Shown piece after piece: positions 34,700-42,983 of a DNA stretch of 64,000 nucleotides. Position 1 is the first letter of the stretch. Each line of letters starts with the position of its first letter. The notes under the pieces are model-generated. The model was not told where the DNA came from, searched no databases, and saw nothing but the letters and a program-made list of their open reading frames with translations. Location: NCBI RefSeq assembly GCF_003289945.1, contig NZ_QMBP01000012.1:62001-126000 (forward strand). The letters run 5' to 3'. Source of the stretch: Mesorhizobium hawassense. Lineage in GTDB: Bacteria; Pseudomonadota; Alphaproteobacteria; Rhizobiales; Rhizobiaceae. Made by a program: the position numbers and the translations under genes.

Positions 34700-35727
34700 C
34701 ACGCATGCTCCGTGTAGACATAGTTCTCGAGGGTGGCGATCTCTGGCGCCGGGCTCGCCTTGGCGAACTCGATGCCGTCTGCAATCTCGCGAGCGACCGC
34801 GTCCCGGATCGCCTCGATGCCCTTGTCGTCGATGAAGCCGAAGTCGCGCAGCTCGTTCTCGAACAGCGTGATCGGATCGCGGTTCGCCATCCAGTCCTCG
34901 ATCTCTTCCTTGGTGCGGTAGCGGTTGCGATCGCTCTTGGAATGACCGCGATGGCGGTAGGTCTTGGATTCGATCAGCGTCGGCCCCTCGCCCGCGCGCG
35001 CCCGCTCGACGGCCTTGAAGGACGCCTCGGCAACCTCGGAGAAGATGTTGCCGTTGACGATGACGCCAGGCATCGAATAGGCGGCAGCGCGCTCGGCGAT
35101 GTTCTTCACCGCGGTCGAACGCGCCGTCGAGGTCGACATGCCGTAACCGTTGTTCTCGCAGACGAAGATCACCGGCAGTTTCCAGACCGCCGCCATGTTG
35201 AGCGCCTCGTGGAAGGCTCCCTCATTGTTGGCTCCGTCGCCGAAGAAGGAGACCACGACCTTGCCGGTCTTCATCATCTTGGACGAAAGCGCGGCACCCA
35301 CCGCGATCGGAATGCCGCCGGCGACGATGCCGTTGGCGCCGAGATTGCCCTTGGCGACATCGGCGATGTGCATTGAGCCGCCGCGACCCTTGCAGTAGCC
35401 GGTGGTCTTGCCGAAGAACTCGGCGAACATGCGGCTGACTTCCGCGCCTTTGGCGATGCAATGGCCATGGCCGCGATGCGTCGAGGTGATCTGGTCATCC
35501 TCGGCGAGCGGCATGCAGATGCCCATGGCGCTCGCTTCCTGGCCGATCGACAGATGCATCGTGCCGTGGATGAGGCCGCGCGTGTAGCACTCTTCCGCAC
35601 CCTCTTCGAAGCGGCGGATCAGGTACATCTTGTGCAGCACTTGTCTGAGCTGCTCCGGGCTGTACTGGCGGTAGACGAAAGGCAGGTTGGCGCGGCTATC
35701 GATGACGGCTTTGCGGGCTCCGGTCAT
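34699..35727 (-). CDS. 2-oxoacid dehydrogenase E1 component, alpha subunit
   Basis: A 342-residue thiamine-diphosphate-dependent E1 alpha subunit. The cofactor and magnesium motif is intact: FFGDGANNEGAFHEALNMAA followed by VCENNGYGMS. GRGGSMHIAD precedes it, and TYRHRGHSKSDRNRYR is the phosphorylation-loop region. Pyruvate, acetoin and related substrates are handled by this group, so the substrate is open. The start at 35727 is two bases after the DRL stop codon, so it is coupled to that gene. Confidence 0.93.
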   Translation of the reverse strand: MTGARKAVIDSRANLPFVYRQYSPEQLRQVLHKMYLIRRFEEGAEECYTRGLIHGTMHLSIGQEASAMGICMPLAEDDQITSTHRGHGHCIAKGAEVSRMFAEFFGKTTGYCKGRGGSMHIADVAKGNLGANGIVAGGIPIAVGAALSSKMMKTGKVVVSFFGDGANNEGAFHEALNMAAVWKLPVIFVCENNGYGMSTSTARSTAVKNIAERAAAYSMPGVIVNGNIFSEVAEASFKAVERARAGEGPTLIESKTYRHRGHSKSDRNRYRTKEEIEDWMANRDPITLFENELRDFGFIDDKGIEAIRDAVAREIADGIEFAKASPAPEIATLENYVYTEHA

Positions 35728-35729
35728 GA

Positions 35730-37058
35730 TCACGCCTCCACGGTTCCGTAGACGAGCTTGTCCTGGCGGGCGCGCAGCTCGGCGATCTTCGAGCCCGGCG
35801 CGGGCGCCGCATTGGCATAGGTGATGAGCTCGCCCTTCTTGATCGGCTGGGTGACCGAGCCGCCCTGCAGCAGGCCGCAGGGAATGGCCCTTGCCGCATG
35901 CGCTTCCGGCGCCGTCATGATCCAGGCGCGGTAGCAATACTCGCCGATGGCATCGAGCTTGTCGCCGGGCTTCATGTCCTTCTTGGCGACGGCGCAGACC
36001 TCGGCCACGGGCTTGGCCAAAGGCACCATGTCGGCCTTGCCGTAAAGCACGACGCGCGCGCAGGTGAGCGGCACTTCAAGCGAGGTCAGGTGATAGGGGC
36101 GATGGAAGGTGAAGTAAGGGCCCTTGCCCATCTTCAAGTCTTCCATGCGTTCCGAAATGCGCGGATGCGACATGTCGGCGACGACGAAGACGCCGGGCGC
36201 CACACCTTTGCCGATCGAATAGTCGACGACGCCGACCTTCGACAGCACGCCGCCGTCCTTCTCAGGCACCAGCACCTTCGACAATTCACCGAGCGTCGCG
36301 GCGGGGCCATGCATGCCCGGCTTGTCCGGAACCAGCCCGGTCGCGTTGGCGATCGCCGCCATCTCGACCATGGTCTTCGAGCCGTCGACGAATTCGACCA
36401 GCATGCGCACATTCATGTGCCGGCGCTTCGCCTCCTCCTCATAGTCGGGCGGCGTGGCGTCGATGTTGAGCGGGTTGTTCTTGCCCTTGCCGGCGGCGAC
36501 GATCGGGTGGCCCATGGCGGAGACGAACTCGATCAGTTCCATGCAGGAAGACGGCTCGTCGCCGGCGCCTAGCGAATAGGTGACGCCGAGACGGTCGGCT
36601 TCGGCCTTGAGGTAGGCGCCGATGGTGACGTCGGCCTCGACATTCATCATCACAAGGTGCTTGCCATGCTCCATGGCGCGCAGGCCGATCTCGGCGCCGA
36701 CCGCCGGAACGCCGGTCGCGTCGATGACGACGTCGATCAGGTCATTGCCGATGACAAGACTGGAATCGTTGGTGACGGCGATCTTGCCGGCCTCCATGGC
36801 AGCGGTCATTGCCGACACGTTCGACACTTCCCGCGCGTGTCCGGCTTCCTGGAACGCGATGTCGACCGCCTTGCTGGCCGCCGGCAGATTCAATTCGGAA
36901 ATCGCGCCGATCTCGATGCCGGACATATGCGCGACGCGGGTAACGATGTCGGTTCCCATCTCGCCGGAGCCGATCAGGCCGATGCGGATGGGCTTGCCGG
37001 ACTTGGCGCGTTCCTCGAGGTCACGGGCAAGGCCCGTCAACGAAATATTGGAAGCCAT
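35730..37058 (-). CDS. DXR-like (DRL) / SAF-domain NAD(P)-dependent oxidoreductase
   Basis: A 442-residue protein that I match from memory to the Brucella DRL family, an alternative 1-deoxy-D-xylulose-5-phosphate reductoisomerase of the MEP isoprenoid pathway. The N-terminal Rossmann domain has IRIGLIGSGEMGTDIVTRVA and IDVVIDATGVPAVGAEIG. The central part has YSLGAGDEPSSCMELIEFVS and GKGKNNPLNIDATPPDY. The C-terminal end is a SAF-like domain (KKDMKPGDKLDAIGEYCYR). It is often labelled homoserine dehydrogenase. In this operon with E1/E2 genes it could instead be a catabolic paralog. The ATG at 37058 follows GGGAGGAAT. Confidence 0.8.
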   Translation of the reverse strand: MASNISLTGLARDLEERAKSGKPIRIGLIGSGEMGTDIVTRVAHMSGIEIGAISELNLPAASKAVDIAFQEAGHAREVSNVSAMTAAMEAGKIAVTNDSSLVIGNDLIDVVIDATGVPAVGAEIGLRAMEHGKHLVMMNVEADVTIGAYLKAEADRLGVTYSLGAGDEPSSCMELIEFVSAMGHPIVAAGKGKNNPLNIDATPPDYEEEAKRRHMNVRMLVEFVDGSKTMVEMAAIANATGLVPDKPGMHGPAATLGELSKVLVPEKDGGVLSKVGVVDYSIGKGVAPGVFVVADMSHPRISERMEDLKMGKGPYFTFHRPYHLTSLEVPLTCARVVLYGKADMVPLAKPVAEVCAVAKKDMKPGDKLDAIGEYCYRAWIMTAPEAHAARAIPCGLLQGGSVTQPIKKGELITYANAAPAPGSKIAELRARQDKLVYGTVEA

Positions 37059-37108
37059 GCCGCTTATTCCTCCCACATCGCATGCTGTTCGATTGCTTGA
37101 CGGGTAGT

Positions 37109-37123
37109 GAACATATGTATTTC
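37109..37123. promoter_or_regulatory. Candidate operator upstream of the DRL-E1-E2 operon
   Basis: GAACATATGTATTTC contains the palindrome ACATATGT and shares GAACATnTGT with the site before gutM. On the minus strand both sites have a TTGACA nearby upstream and a GAAA(T)ACAnATGTTC arrangement. It is 51 bases before the DRL start codon. Confidence 0.4.
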
Positions 37124-37317
37124 TGTCAAGACTAATGTCCAATTCTTTGGCTGTTGGCCGACGCTTTTCGAATTGGCCCACGCGCGATGAGTAGAGGGGT
37201 GCGGGACAGCGGTCATGCCAGCACTGAAACCAAATCGGAGCGTGCGCTCGCAGCCGAATGCCGGCAACGCCGCGCGGCGGCCTTCGCGAGCCGTGCGGGA
37301 TATCTAGGCGACCATCG

Positions 37318-37776
37318 TTACTGGCAGACGTCGACCCATACCGCGCCGACCAGATCGGCCATACGCCGCGGCGTGATGCGCACCGCGGCATTGGTGGCGC
37401 CAGCCGCGGGGACGACCTCGTCGAAAGGCTCGAGCGAGAGATCGCAATAGATGGGCAGCGGTGCCGGCAGGCCGAACGGGCAGACGCCGCCTGGCGGATG
37501 GCTGGTCGCCGCCAGCACCTCCTCTGCACTAAGCATGCGCGGCTTGCCGCCCATCCTGTCCTTGAATTTCCGGTTGTCGAGCCTGGCGATGCCGCTGGTC
37601 ACGACCAGCATGGTCTCGTCGCCGACGCGCAGGCAGATCGTCTTGGCGATCTGCGCCGGCGTCACGCCATGGGCCTCGGCCGCCAGCGCGACAGTGGCCG
37701 AGCTCGCTTCGGTGACGATGACCCCCACGTCCGGCGCGTGCTCGGCAAAAAAGGCGCGAACCGATTCCAAGCTCAT
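37318..37776 (-). CDS. YbaK/EbsC-type aminoacyl-tRNA deacylase-like protein
   Basis: A 152-residue YbaK/ProX-family protein, which hydrolyses mischarged aminoacyl-tRNA in trans. The fold is seen in SSATVALAAEAHGVTPAQIAKTICLRVGDE, of which the conserved Lys in QIAKTICLR is the key residue, and in GGVCPFGLP and GATNAAVRITPRRM. The ATG at 37776 follows CGAGGAGTTCGCC; the frame is open to 37827. It stands alone between the DRL operon and the XRE gene. Confidence 0.87.
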   Translation of the reverse strand: MSLESVRAFFAEHAPDVGVIVTEASSATVALAAEAHGVTPAQIAKTICLRVGDETMLVVTSGIARLDNRKFKDRMGGKPRMLSAEEVLAATSHPPGGVCPFGLPAPLPIYCDLSLEPFDEVVPAAGATNAAVRITPRRMADLVGAVWVDVCQ

Positions 37777-37874
37777 GGCGAACTCCTCGTCAGATTTGTC
37801 GAACAGCGGCGATCCGGCGAATCGCATGGGGCAACCGCCAATGGCAAGAGCCAGCGCCTCTCCTTTGCAGGCGC

Positions 37875-37908
37875 TAAAAAGCCCGCCGGGGCAAAACCGC
37901 GGCGGGCT
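37875..37908 (-). terminator. Terminator downstream of the XRE-family gene
   Basis: AGCCCGCC (37880-37887) pairs with GGCGGGCT (37901-37908). Read on the minus strand it ends in a T run (complement of 37876-37880), so it ends the transcript from the gene at 38198. Confidence 0.75.
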
Positions 37909-37931
37909 CTCGAATGGATGCTTTCGTGCCT

Positions 37932-38198
37932 CTATTGCTGCGTGGGCCGATTCTCGGCGGCCGGCACTCTGATCAATTCCTCTTCCGGCATCTGCAATGC
38001 CGAGGCAATGCGCCGGAGCTTGGCGGGATCGGCGTCCTTGCCGTCCTCGATGTCGACGATCTCGCCCACGGCCAGGCCGCAGGTCAAAGAGAGTTCCTCG
38101 ATCGTATATCCCCTCGTTTCGCGAGCGGCTTTCAGTGGATTAAGGCCGGACGCGGCAATGATGTCGTTGGAAACGGCGTTCCGTGCGGTGTTGGGCAT
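37932..38198 (-). CDS. XRE-family helix-turn-helix protein
   Basis: An 88-residue Cro/CI-type DNA-binding protein. The helix-turn-helix is NPLKAARETRGYTIEELSLT and CGLAVGEIVDIEDGKDADPAKLRRIASAL, about residues 20-68. There is no effector domain. The ATG at 38198 (MPNTARNAV) is used because the upstream open frame to 38444 has little coding character. A terminator follows. The target is unknown. Confidence 0.82.
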   Translation of the reverse strand: MPNTARNAVSNDIIAASGLNPLKAARETRGYTIEELSLTCGLAVGEIVDIEDGKDADPAKLRRIASALQMPEEELIRVPAAENRPTQQ

Positions 38199-38494
38199 GG
38201 CAACTCCTTTGGATGAAACAGGGTCTGATGAAATGTGGCGTTGCCTGAGACGGGCGGGAGAATGCTCGTTAACAAATGATTTGCCAAGAGCTTCGGCCGT
38301 CACGCCATCGTGAAGCGGCATTTTCGGCCGGTATCGCAGGCCTCGTACATGTAAGGTCGCGCGGCGCTCAATCAAGTTCTTCTGAAGCTCCGCGACCGGA
38401 TTCGTCGGCATTTTCGACGCCGCGATTCGTTGGCAAGCCGTCACCGCCAGCCGACAGACGGCGCGCCGGACATTTCGAGGAAGGATCTAAAGCC

Positions 38495-39097
38495 ATGAAA
38501 TTGAAATCGTTCGTAATTGGCACAATCTCAAGCGTCGTCGGTGCGACGGGAGCGGGGGCGGCGGATGCCGCTCGTGTTCGAGGCACTGTCGTCAGCGTTG
38601 CCGGATCGACGCTTACAGTGAAGGACCGCAACGGCAAAACCGATGCGATCACGCTTGCCGCCGGCTGGAAGATTTCGGGTGTCGCCAAGGCATCGGCGGC
38701 CGATATCAAACAGGGCGATTTTCTCGGCATCGCCTCGGCTTCCAAGGCCGATGGCGGAAGCGGCGCCCTGGAAGTCGTGATCTTCCCGGCGGCGCTGAAG
38801 GGCACCGGAGAAGGCGACCGCGACTGGGATCTACAGCCCAACAGCCGCATGACCAACGGCACCGTGGCCGACGTCACCGAAATCCAGGGCCGCACAGTCA
38901 CGCTCACCTATGACAACGGCCAGAAAAAGCAGATCGCGATCCCGCAGACGACGCCGATCGTGACGTTCGCCGCCGCCACGCCGGCGGATCTCGCGCCGGG
39001 CGTCGCGGTGTTCGTCAACGCCGAGCGCGGCAGCGACGGGAAGCTAACCGGGAACCGGATAGTCGTTGGGAATCACGGCATCGCGCCGCCCATGTGA
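38495..39097 (+). CDS. Exported DUF5666-like beta-rich protein
   Basis: A 200-residue secreted protein. The signal peptide is about residues 1-23 (MKLKSFVIGTISSVVGATGAG, ending GAADA). Two small beta-rich repeats follow, each like the OB-type DUF5666 unit: RVRGTVVSVAGSTLTVKDRNG with DIKQGDFLGIAS, then MTNGTVADVTEIQGRTVTLTYDNGQ with DLAPGVAVFVNAE. The function of such proteins is unknown; they are periplasmic. GAGGAAGG lies upstream of the ATG at 38495. Confidence 0.75.
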   Translation: MKLKSFVIGTISSVVGATGAGAADAARVRGTVVSVAGSTLTVKDRNGKTDAITLAAGWKISGVAKASAADIKQGDFLGIASASKADGGSGALEVVIFPAALKGTGEGDRDWDLQPNSRMTNGTVADVTEIQGRTVTLTYDNGQKKQIAIPQTTPIVTFAAATPADLAPGVAVFVNAERGSDGKLTGNRIVVGNHGIAPPM

Positions 39098-39305
39098 TGC
39101 CAGGCGGCCGCATCCCAAACCGCGATCTTCGCCTGTCTGGGCGGGCAGGCGATGCAACCGGAATCCTCGGAAACAATCCAGAAACAAAAATCTACATTTG
39201 GGAAAAATTGTCGAAAAAAACCAGGCGGATAGTCCTTGTTGCGAGGCTTGGGTCACGGATTTGATCCGGGGATCCCGGAACGCCCGCGTAACAAGGAAAC
39301 GAGTC

Positions 39306-39512
39306 ATGAAGAAGTCCCTTCTCTCAGCGCTCGGGCTGGCTCTGGCCCTGGCGTTCACCATGCCGATCCTGGGCACCACCAGCGCTGATGCGGCTTCGAT
39401 GAAGATGCATCATCATCATCATCATCACCACTGGCACCATCGTTGGCATCATCATCACCATCACCATCACCATCATCACCACCACAACAAGATGGCTCCG
39501 AAGAAGTACTGA
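39306..39512 (+). CDS. Small secreted histidine-rich protein
   Basis: A 68-residue protein. A good Sec signal peptide (MKKSLLSALGLALALAFTMP with cleavage near TSADA-AS) leaves a mature peptide of about 37 residues. Of these, 23 are histidines, in runs of 8, 2 and 13 separated by Trp and Arg-Trp, and the tail is NKMAPKKY. It should bind nickel, zinc, copper or cobalt in the periplasm or outside the cell. Short His-rich exported peptides are known to buffer metals, but none matches this by name. The His codons mix CAT and CAC. Confidence 0.8.
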   Translation: MKKSLLSALGLALALAFTMPILGTTSADAASMKMHHHHHHHHWHHRWHHHHHHHHHHHHHNKMAPKKY

Positions 39513-39618
39513 CCTTTCGCTTTTTACCGATGGGCAGGCCTTCGCTTGTTGCGCGGTCCGGCCTTCCCATCGGAATTTTCCTGCCTGAGCATCCGGTGAT
39601 GCCCCACTACACTCAGGA

Positions 39619-39977
39619 ATGTGTTTTATACGGATCAGCGCCGACCTTCCGGCCAGACACCGCCTGGTGCTGACCGCCGCCCGAACCCTCCTCTCCCTTC
39701 GCCATCCTTTTCTCGTTGTTCGCTTTGCCAGAAGGTTGGGCTATGCGCCGAACCCGGCCGCCCCGACGCGCCATGACGAGTCGATGCTGTGGCGGAAGAT
39801 TGGCGACCACAATCCGCTGTTCGTGACGCTGACCGACAAGCTGGCGGCAAAGGCTTGCCCTCAATCGCCGAACGGCTTTGGCGGCTCGAAGACTCGGCCT
39901 ATCTCAGGCGACGGCATCGCGGCGTGAGCCGTCTCTATGCCGAGGCGTTGCGCGCCAGATGCGGTACGCAGCACTAA
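39619..39977 (+). pseudogene. Internally deleted TupA-like ATP-grasp gene
   Basis: From 39619 one frame reads LGYAPNPAAPTRHDESMLWR and continues KIGDHNPLFVTLTDKLAAK, the N-terminal hallmark of TupA-like ATP-grasp proteins of glycan loci. Around 39860 the frame is broken. The other frame then reads ERLWRLEDSAYLRRRHRGVS and RLYAEALRARCG to a stop at 39977, which resembles the C-terminal end of the same family. The ATP-grasp core of about 170-200 residues is missing. This is a pseudogene with an internal deletion joining head and tail. Confidence 0.6.
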
Positions 39978-40161
39978 CGAAATCCACACCTGGGATTTTC
40001 CAGTGCAACGGGCCGCAGTGTCCCAAATGAAAAAAATCGCGCGGCATATGAACCTTCCCCTTGGCAAGGACACTAACGGGACATGGGCGCCACCAAGGCG
40101 CTCCTCAATCCAACGGGACGCCAGAAGGCGATCCCAACAACCAATGGAAGGAAATGCTCGA

Positions 40162-40422
40162 ATGACCACTTTCAAGCGCATCACCCTCGCCGCAGCTCTC
40201 GTCGTCTCGGCTTTCGGCTCGGTCTCGGCCCCGGCTTTCGCCGGCACGCATCCGACCGGCGACGGCGGCGCCGTCTGTAAGGGCCATGGCTCGTGCCTGG
40301 TGCTGGAACTCGATTGCAAAGGCACCTATACCGACGCCACCGACAAGAACGGCACCGTCTACGGCAAGTGCAACCAGGTCATGAAGGTCGATCCGAAGAC
40401 CCGGCTTAAGCTCGCGAACTGA
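40162..40422 (+). CDS. Small secreted four-cysteine protein
   Basis: An 86-residue protein with a signal peptide (TFKRITLAAALVVSAFG, cleavage after APAFA). The mature part of about 58 residues has four cysteines (AVCKGHGSC, LDCKGTY, GKCNQ) that could form two disulphides. It does not match a family I know. GGAAGGAAA precedes the ATG at 40162. A strong terminator follows. Confidence 0.7.
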   Translation: MTTFKRITLAAALVVSAFGSVSAPAFAGTHPTGDGGAVCKGHGSCLVLELDCKGTYTDATDKNGTVYGKCNQVMKVDPKTRLKLAN

Positions 40423-40445
40423 TCGCGCCCAGCCGCATGGCACGG

Positions 40446-40482
40446 AAATGGCGGCCGTCGAGGACGGCCGCCATTTCTGTTT
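40446..40482. terminator. Strong bidirectional hairpin terminator
   Basis: A perfect 14-base stem, 40446-40459 with 40463-40476, has a three-base loop and AAAT/ATTT ends followed by CTGTTTC. It lies between two convergent genes (stops at 40422 and 40501) and can serve both. Confidence 0.8.
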
Positions 40483-40500
40483 CATGGCTCGTTGAAAAGA

Positions 40501-40803
40501 TCAGCGCCGGCTGATGAGCAGGCCGGCAAGCAGTCCGACCACGACCAGCCCGACAGCAGCAGCCGTTGCCGGATGATCGCGCGCCGTTCGCTCGAGCGCC
40601 CTGCCCCTGCGCCTGATCGCCGGCAGCGTCTCATGCAGGCGATCGGCGAGCTGCGAATAATAGTCGGACGCCACCTCGCGGCCGTCTTCGTAGTAGGCGT
40701 CGCCGCGCCTGGCCAAGACCTTCTTGAGATCGTTCAGTTGCCGCGAGAGCGCAGCGACCTGCCTGTCGAGATCAAGGTCGGAGAGGGTCGAAAACGATGC
40801 CAT
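40501..40803 (-). CDS. DUF883/ElaB-like membrane-anchored protein
   Basis: A 100-residue protein. An amphipathic helical region (LDRQVAALSRQLNDLKKVLA and YYSQLADRLHETLPAIRRRG) is followed by one C-terminal membrane helix (AAAVGLVVVGLLAGLLI) and SRR. This is the layout of ElaB/YqjD/YgaM, inner-membrane proteins that can bind ribosomes in E. coli. Matching is by layout only. Confidence 0.7.
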   Translation of the reverse strand: MASFSTLSDLDLDRQVAALSRQLNDLKKVLARRGDAYYEDGREVASDYYSQLADRLHETLPAIRRRGRALERTARDHPATAAAVGLVVVGLLAGLLISRR

Positions 40804-40901
40804 GCTTTATGTCCTTCTCTTGGAGAAGGCCTAACGCATGGATGGAGCGCCAGTTCCGGCGAGCTGACGGAGCAGCGGCGGGCCAAATAGATGGCGGCCG
40901 T

Positions 40902-41441
40902 TCAACGAACCTGGTCGAGCAGGCGCTTGCATTCCAGGAGGTCGAACAACGCCTCCTGCAGCAAGGCACGGTTGTCGCGCGACAATTTCGAAGCGTCAGG
41001 TTGAACCGGACCTTCGTCGTCGCTCTTGCCGAGGCCGAAGAAACGGCGGCTGGGCTTCACCTTCGGCTGGCCGACGAGCGCGTCCTCGTCGCCGCGCGGT
41101 TGCGCGGCCGTCGTCAGCGGCACCTGTTCGGCCTGGCGGCGCTGGGCGATCGCCTCCACCGCGGCCATGTCGCCATTGCCGATGGCGACCAGGAAATGGT
41201 TGCCGTTCTCGCGCAGCAGCTTCTGCACGCCTTTGATCGTATAGCCCTGATCGTAGAGCATATGCCGGATGCCCTTGATCAGCTCGACGTCCTGCGGCCG
41301 GTAGTAGCGGCGGCCGCCGCCACGCTTCATCGGCTTGATCTGAGTGAAGCGCGTCTCCCAGAAACGCAGCACGTGCTGCGGCAGATCAAGATCTTCCGCG
41401 ACTTCGCTGATGGTGCGGAAAGCATCGGGACTCTTGTCCAT
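40902..41441 (-). CDS. MerR-family transcriptional regulator
   Basis: A 179-residue MerR-type regulator. The DNA-binding part is residues 8-75: FRTISEVAEDLDLPQHVLRFWETRF, with key part ISEVAEDLDLPQHVLRFWE, then GGGRRYYRPQDVELIKGIRHML. The C-terminal half is not a metal-binding domain. It is Pro/Lys/Asp-rich and ends in a helical region (LLQEALFDLLECKRLLDQVR). This type follows ihfA in many alphaproteobacteria. The ATG at 41441 (MDKSPDA) is used; the frame is open to 41465. Confidence 0.88.
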   Translation of the reverse strand: MDKSPDAFRTISEVAEDLDLPQHVLRFWETRFTQIKPMKRGGGRRYYRPQDVELIKGIRHMLYDQGYTIKGVQKLLRENGNHFLVAIGNGDMAAVEAIAQRRQAEQVPLTTAAQPRGDEDALVGQPKVKPSRRFFGLGKSDDEGPVQPDASKLSRDNRALLQEALFDLLECKRLLDQVR

Positions 41442-41572
41442 GGCCAATCCTCCACACTGGACCACGACCCGGCGTATGATGCCGAATCGGCCCTTATTTC
41501 AGCGGTTTATAAAACGATATTCAAGCCCGGCGTCAAAACAACCTGCGGTTTTCAACCGCATTCGCCAGCAAA

Positions 41573-41896
41573 CTACTTGCCGCCCTTGCCCTTGCTGTTC
41601 TGGTGCGAACGCAGGATCCGGCTCTTGAGCACGTTCGACGATTTGAACGTCATCACCCGGCGCGGCAGGATCGGCACTTCCTCACCGGTCTTGGGATTGC
41701 GGCCGATGCGCTCGTTCTTGGAGCGGACATGGAAGGTGGCGAAGGACGACAGCTTGACCGTCTCGCCGCGAACGATGGCTTCGCAGATCTCGTCCAGGAC
41801 AGCCTCGACGAGCTCCGCCGATTCAGTTCGCGACAACCCAACCTTCCGATAAACGGCTTCAGCAAGGTCGGCACGCGTAAGTGTCTTTCCCCCCAT
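41573..41896 (-). CDS. ihfA: Integration host factor subunit alpha
   Basis: A 107-residue HU/IHF-family protein. Typical IhfA features are the start KTLTRADLAEAVYRKVGLSR, the arm-forming GRNPKTGEEVPILPRRVMTF with the intercalating proline in the beta arm, and the C-terminal SSNVLKSRIL. It bends DNA at specific sites as a heterodimer with IhfB. It follows fabH in the conserved plsX-fabH-ihfA-merR order. Confidence 0.95.
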   Translation of the reverse strand: MGGKTLTRADLAEAVYRKVGLSRTESAELVEAVLDEICEAIVRGETVKLSSFATFHVRSKNERIGRNPKTGEEVPILPRRVMTFKSSNVLKSRILRSHQNSKGKGGK

Positions 41897-42002
41897 GCGA
41901 CCGTCCCATCCGCGAGCAAAAAAACGTAAATCGATACAGGTAAAGGCAGAGCCTAAGTAATTGATCCGTCAAGGTCAAGAACCGAACCGGCGCGTTCGGC
42001 AC

Positions 42003-42974
42003 TTACCAGCGAAGCAACACCGCGCCCCAGGTGAAACCCCCACCCATCGCCTCGAGAAGCACCAGGTCGCCCTTCTTGATGCGACCGTCGGCGACGGCCA
42101 CCGAGAGAGCCAGCGGCACCGAGGCAGCCGAGGTGTTACCGTGTAAATCGACGGTGACCACCACTTTCTGCTCGGCAATCCCGAGCTTCTTGGCGGAAGC
42201 GTCAATAATCCGTTTATTGGCCTGATGCGGCACGAACCAGTCGAGGTCCTCAGCCGTTATGCCCGCATCGCCGAAGGTCGCCTCGATGACGTCGGTGATC
42301 ATGCCGACGGCATGCTTGAACACCTCGCGGCCTTCCATCCTGAGATGGCCGACGGTTCCCGTGGTCGAAGGGCCGCCGTCGACGAAGAGCTTGTCCTTGT
42401 GCACGCCGTCGGATCGCAGGCTGGCCGCCAGCACGCCGCGATCGGCAATGGCGCCTACTCCTTCCTCCGCTTCGAGAACCAGCGCGCCGGCGCCGTCGCC
42501 GAACAGCACGCAAGTCGAGCGGTCGTTCCAGTCGAGGATGCGCGAGAATGTTTCCGAGCCGATCACCAGGACGCGCCTGACCAACCCGCCACGAATGTAA
42601 AGATCGGCGGTGGCGACGGCATAGACGAAGCCCGAACACACGGCCTGCATGTCGAAGGCAAAGCCGTGATGCATGCCGAGCCGGTTCTGGATCTCGACCG
42701 CGGTCGCCGGGAAGGTGTTGTTGGGCGTCGACGTCGCCAGGATGATGAGATCGACGTCGGCCGGCGTCATGCCGGCGCTGTCGAGCGCGGCGCGCGCCGC
42801 CGCCTCGCCCAGCGAGGCCGTCGTCTCGTCGTCTGCCGCGACGTGGCGCTGGCGAATGCCGGTGCGCTGGACGATCCACTCGTCGGACGTCTCGACCATG
42901 CCTTCGAAATCGGCATTCTTCATGATGCGGCGGGGCAGCGCGGCACCGTTGCCGCGCACGACTGATCTGATCAA
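42003..42974 (-). CDS. fabH: 3-oxoacyl-ACP synthase III
   Basis: A 323-residue KAS III that condenses acetyl-CoA with malonyl-ACP to start fatty acid synthesis. The catalytic triad is visible: Cys in MQAVCSGFVYA, His in WFVPHQANKRII, and Asn in LHGNTSAAS. TGIRQRH near the N-terminus is also typical. It starts nine bases after the plsX stop codon, so the two are cotranscribed. Confidence 0.96.
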   Translation of the reverse strand: MIRSVVRGNGAALPRRIMKNADFEGMVETSDEWIVQRTGIRQRHVAADDETTASLGEAAARAALDSAGMTPADVDLIILATSTPNNTFPATAVEIQNRLGMHHGFAFDMQAVCSGFVYAVATADLYIRGGLVRRVLVIGSETFSRILDWNDRSTCVLFGDGAGALVLEAEEGVGAIADRGVLAASLRSDGVHKDKLFVDGGPSTTGTVGHLRMEGREVFKHAVGMITDVIEATFGDAGITAEDLDWFVPHQANKRIIDASAKKLGIAEQKVVVTVDLHGNTSAASVPLALSVAVADGRIKKGDLVLLEAMGGGFTWGAVLLRW

Positions 42975-42983
42975 AGCTCTTTC

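Noticed and set aside
35730..37058. Homoserine dehydrogenase as the function of the DRL-like gene
   Set aside because: The Rossmann start resembles homoserine dehydrogenase, but the central AGDEPSSCMELIEF and GKGKNNPLN segments and the SAF-like end fit the DRL family instead.
39390..39490. Histidine-rich stretch as a cloning-tag or vector artefact
   Set aside because: It is interrupted by Trp and Arg, mixes CAT and CAC codons, has a natural signal peptide before it and lies in ordinary flanking sequence.
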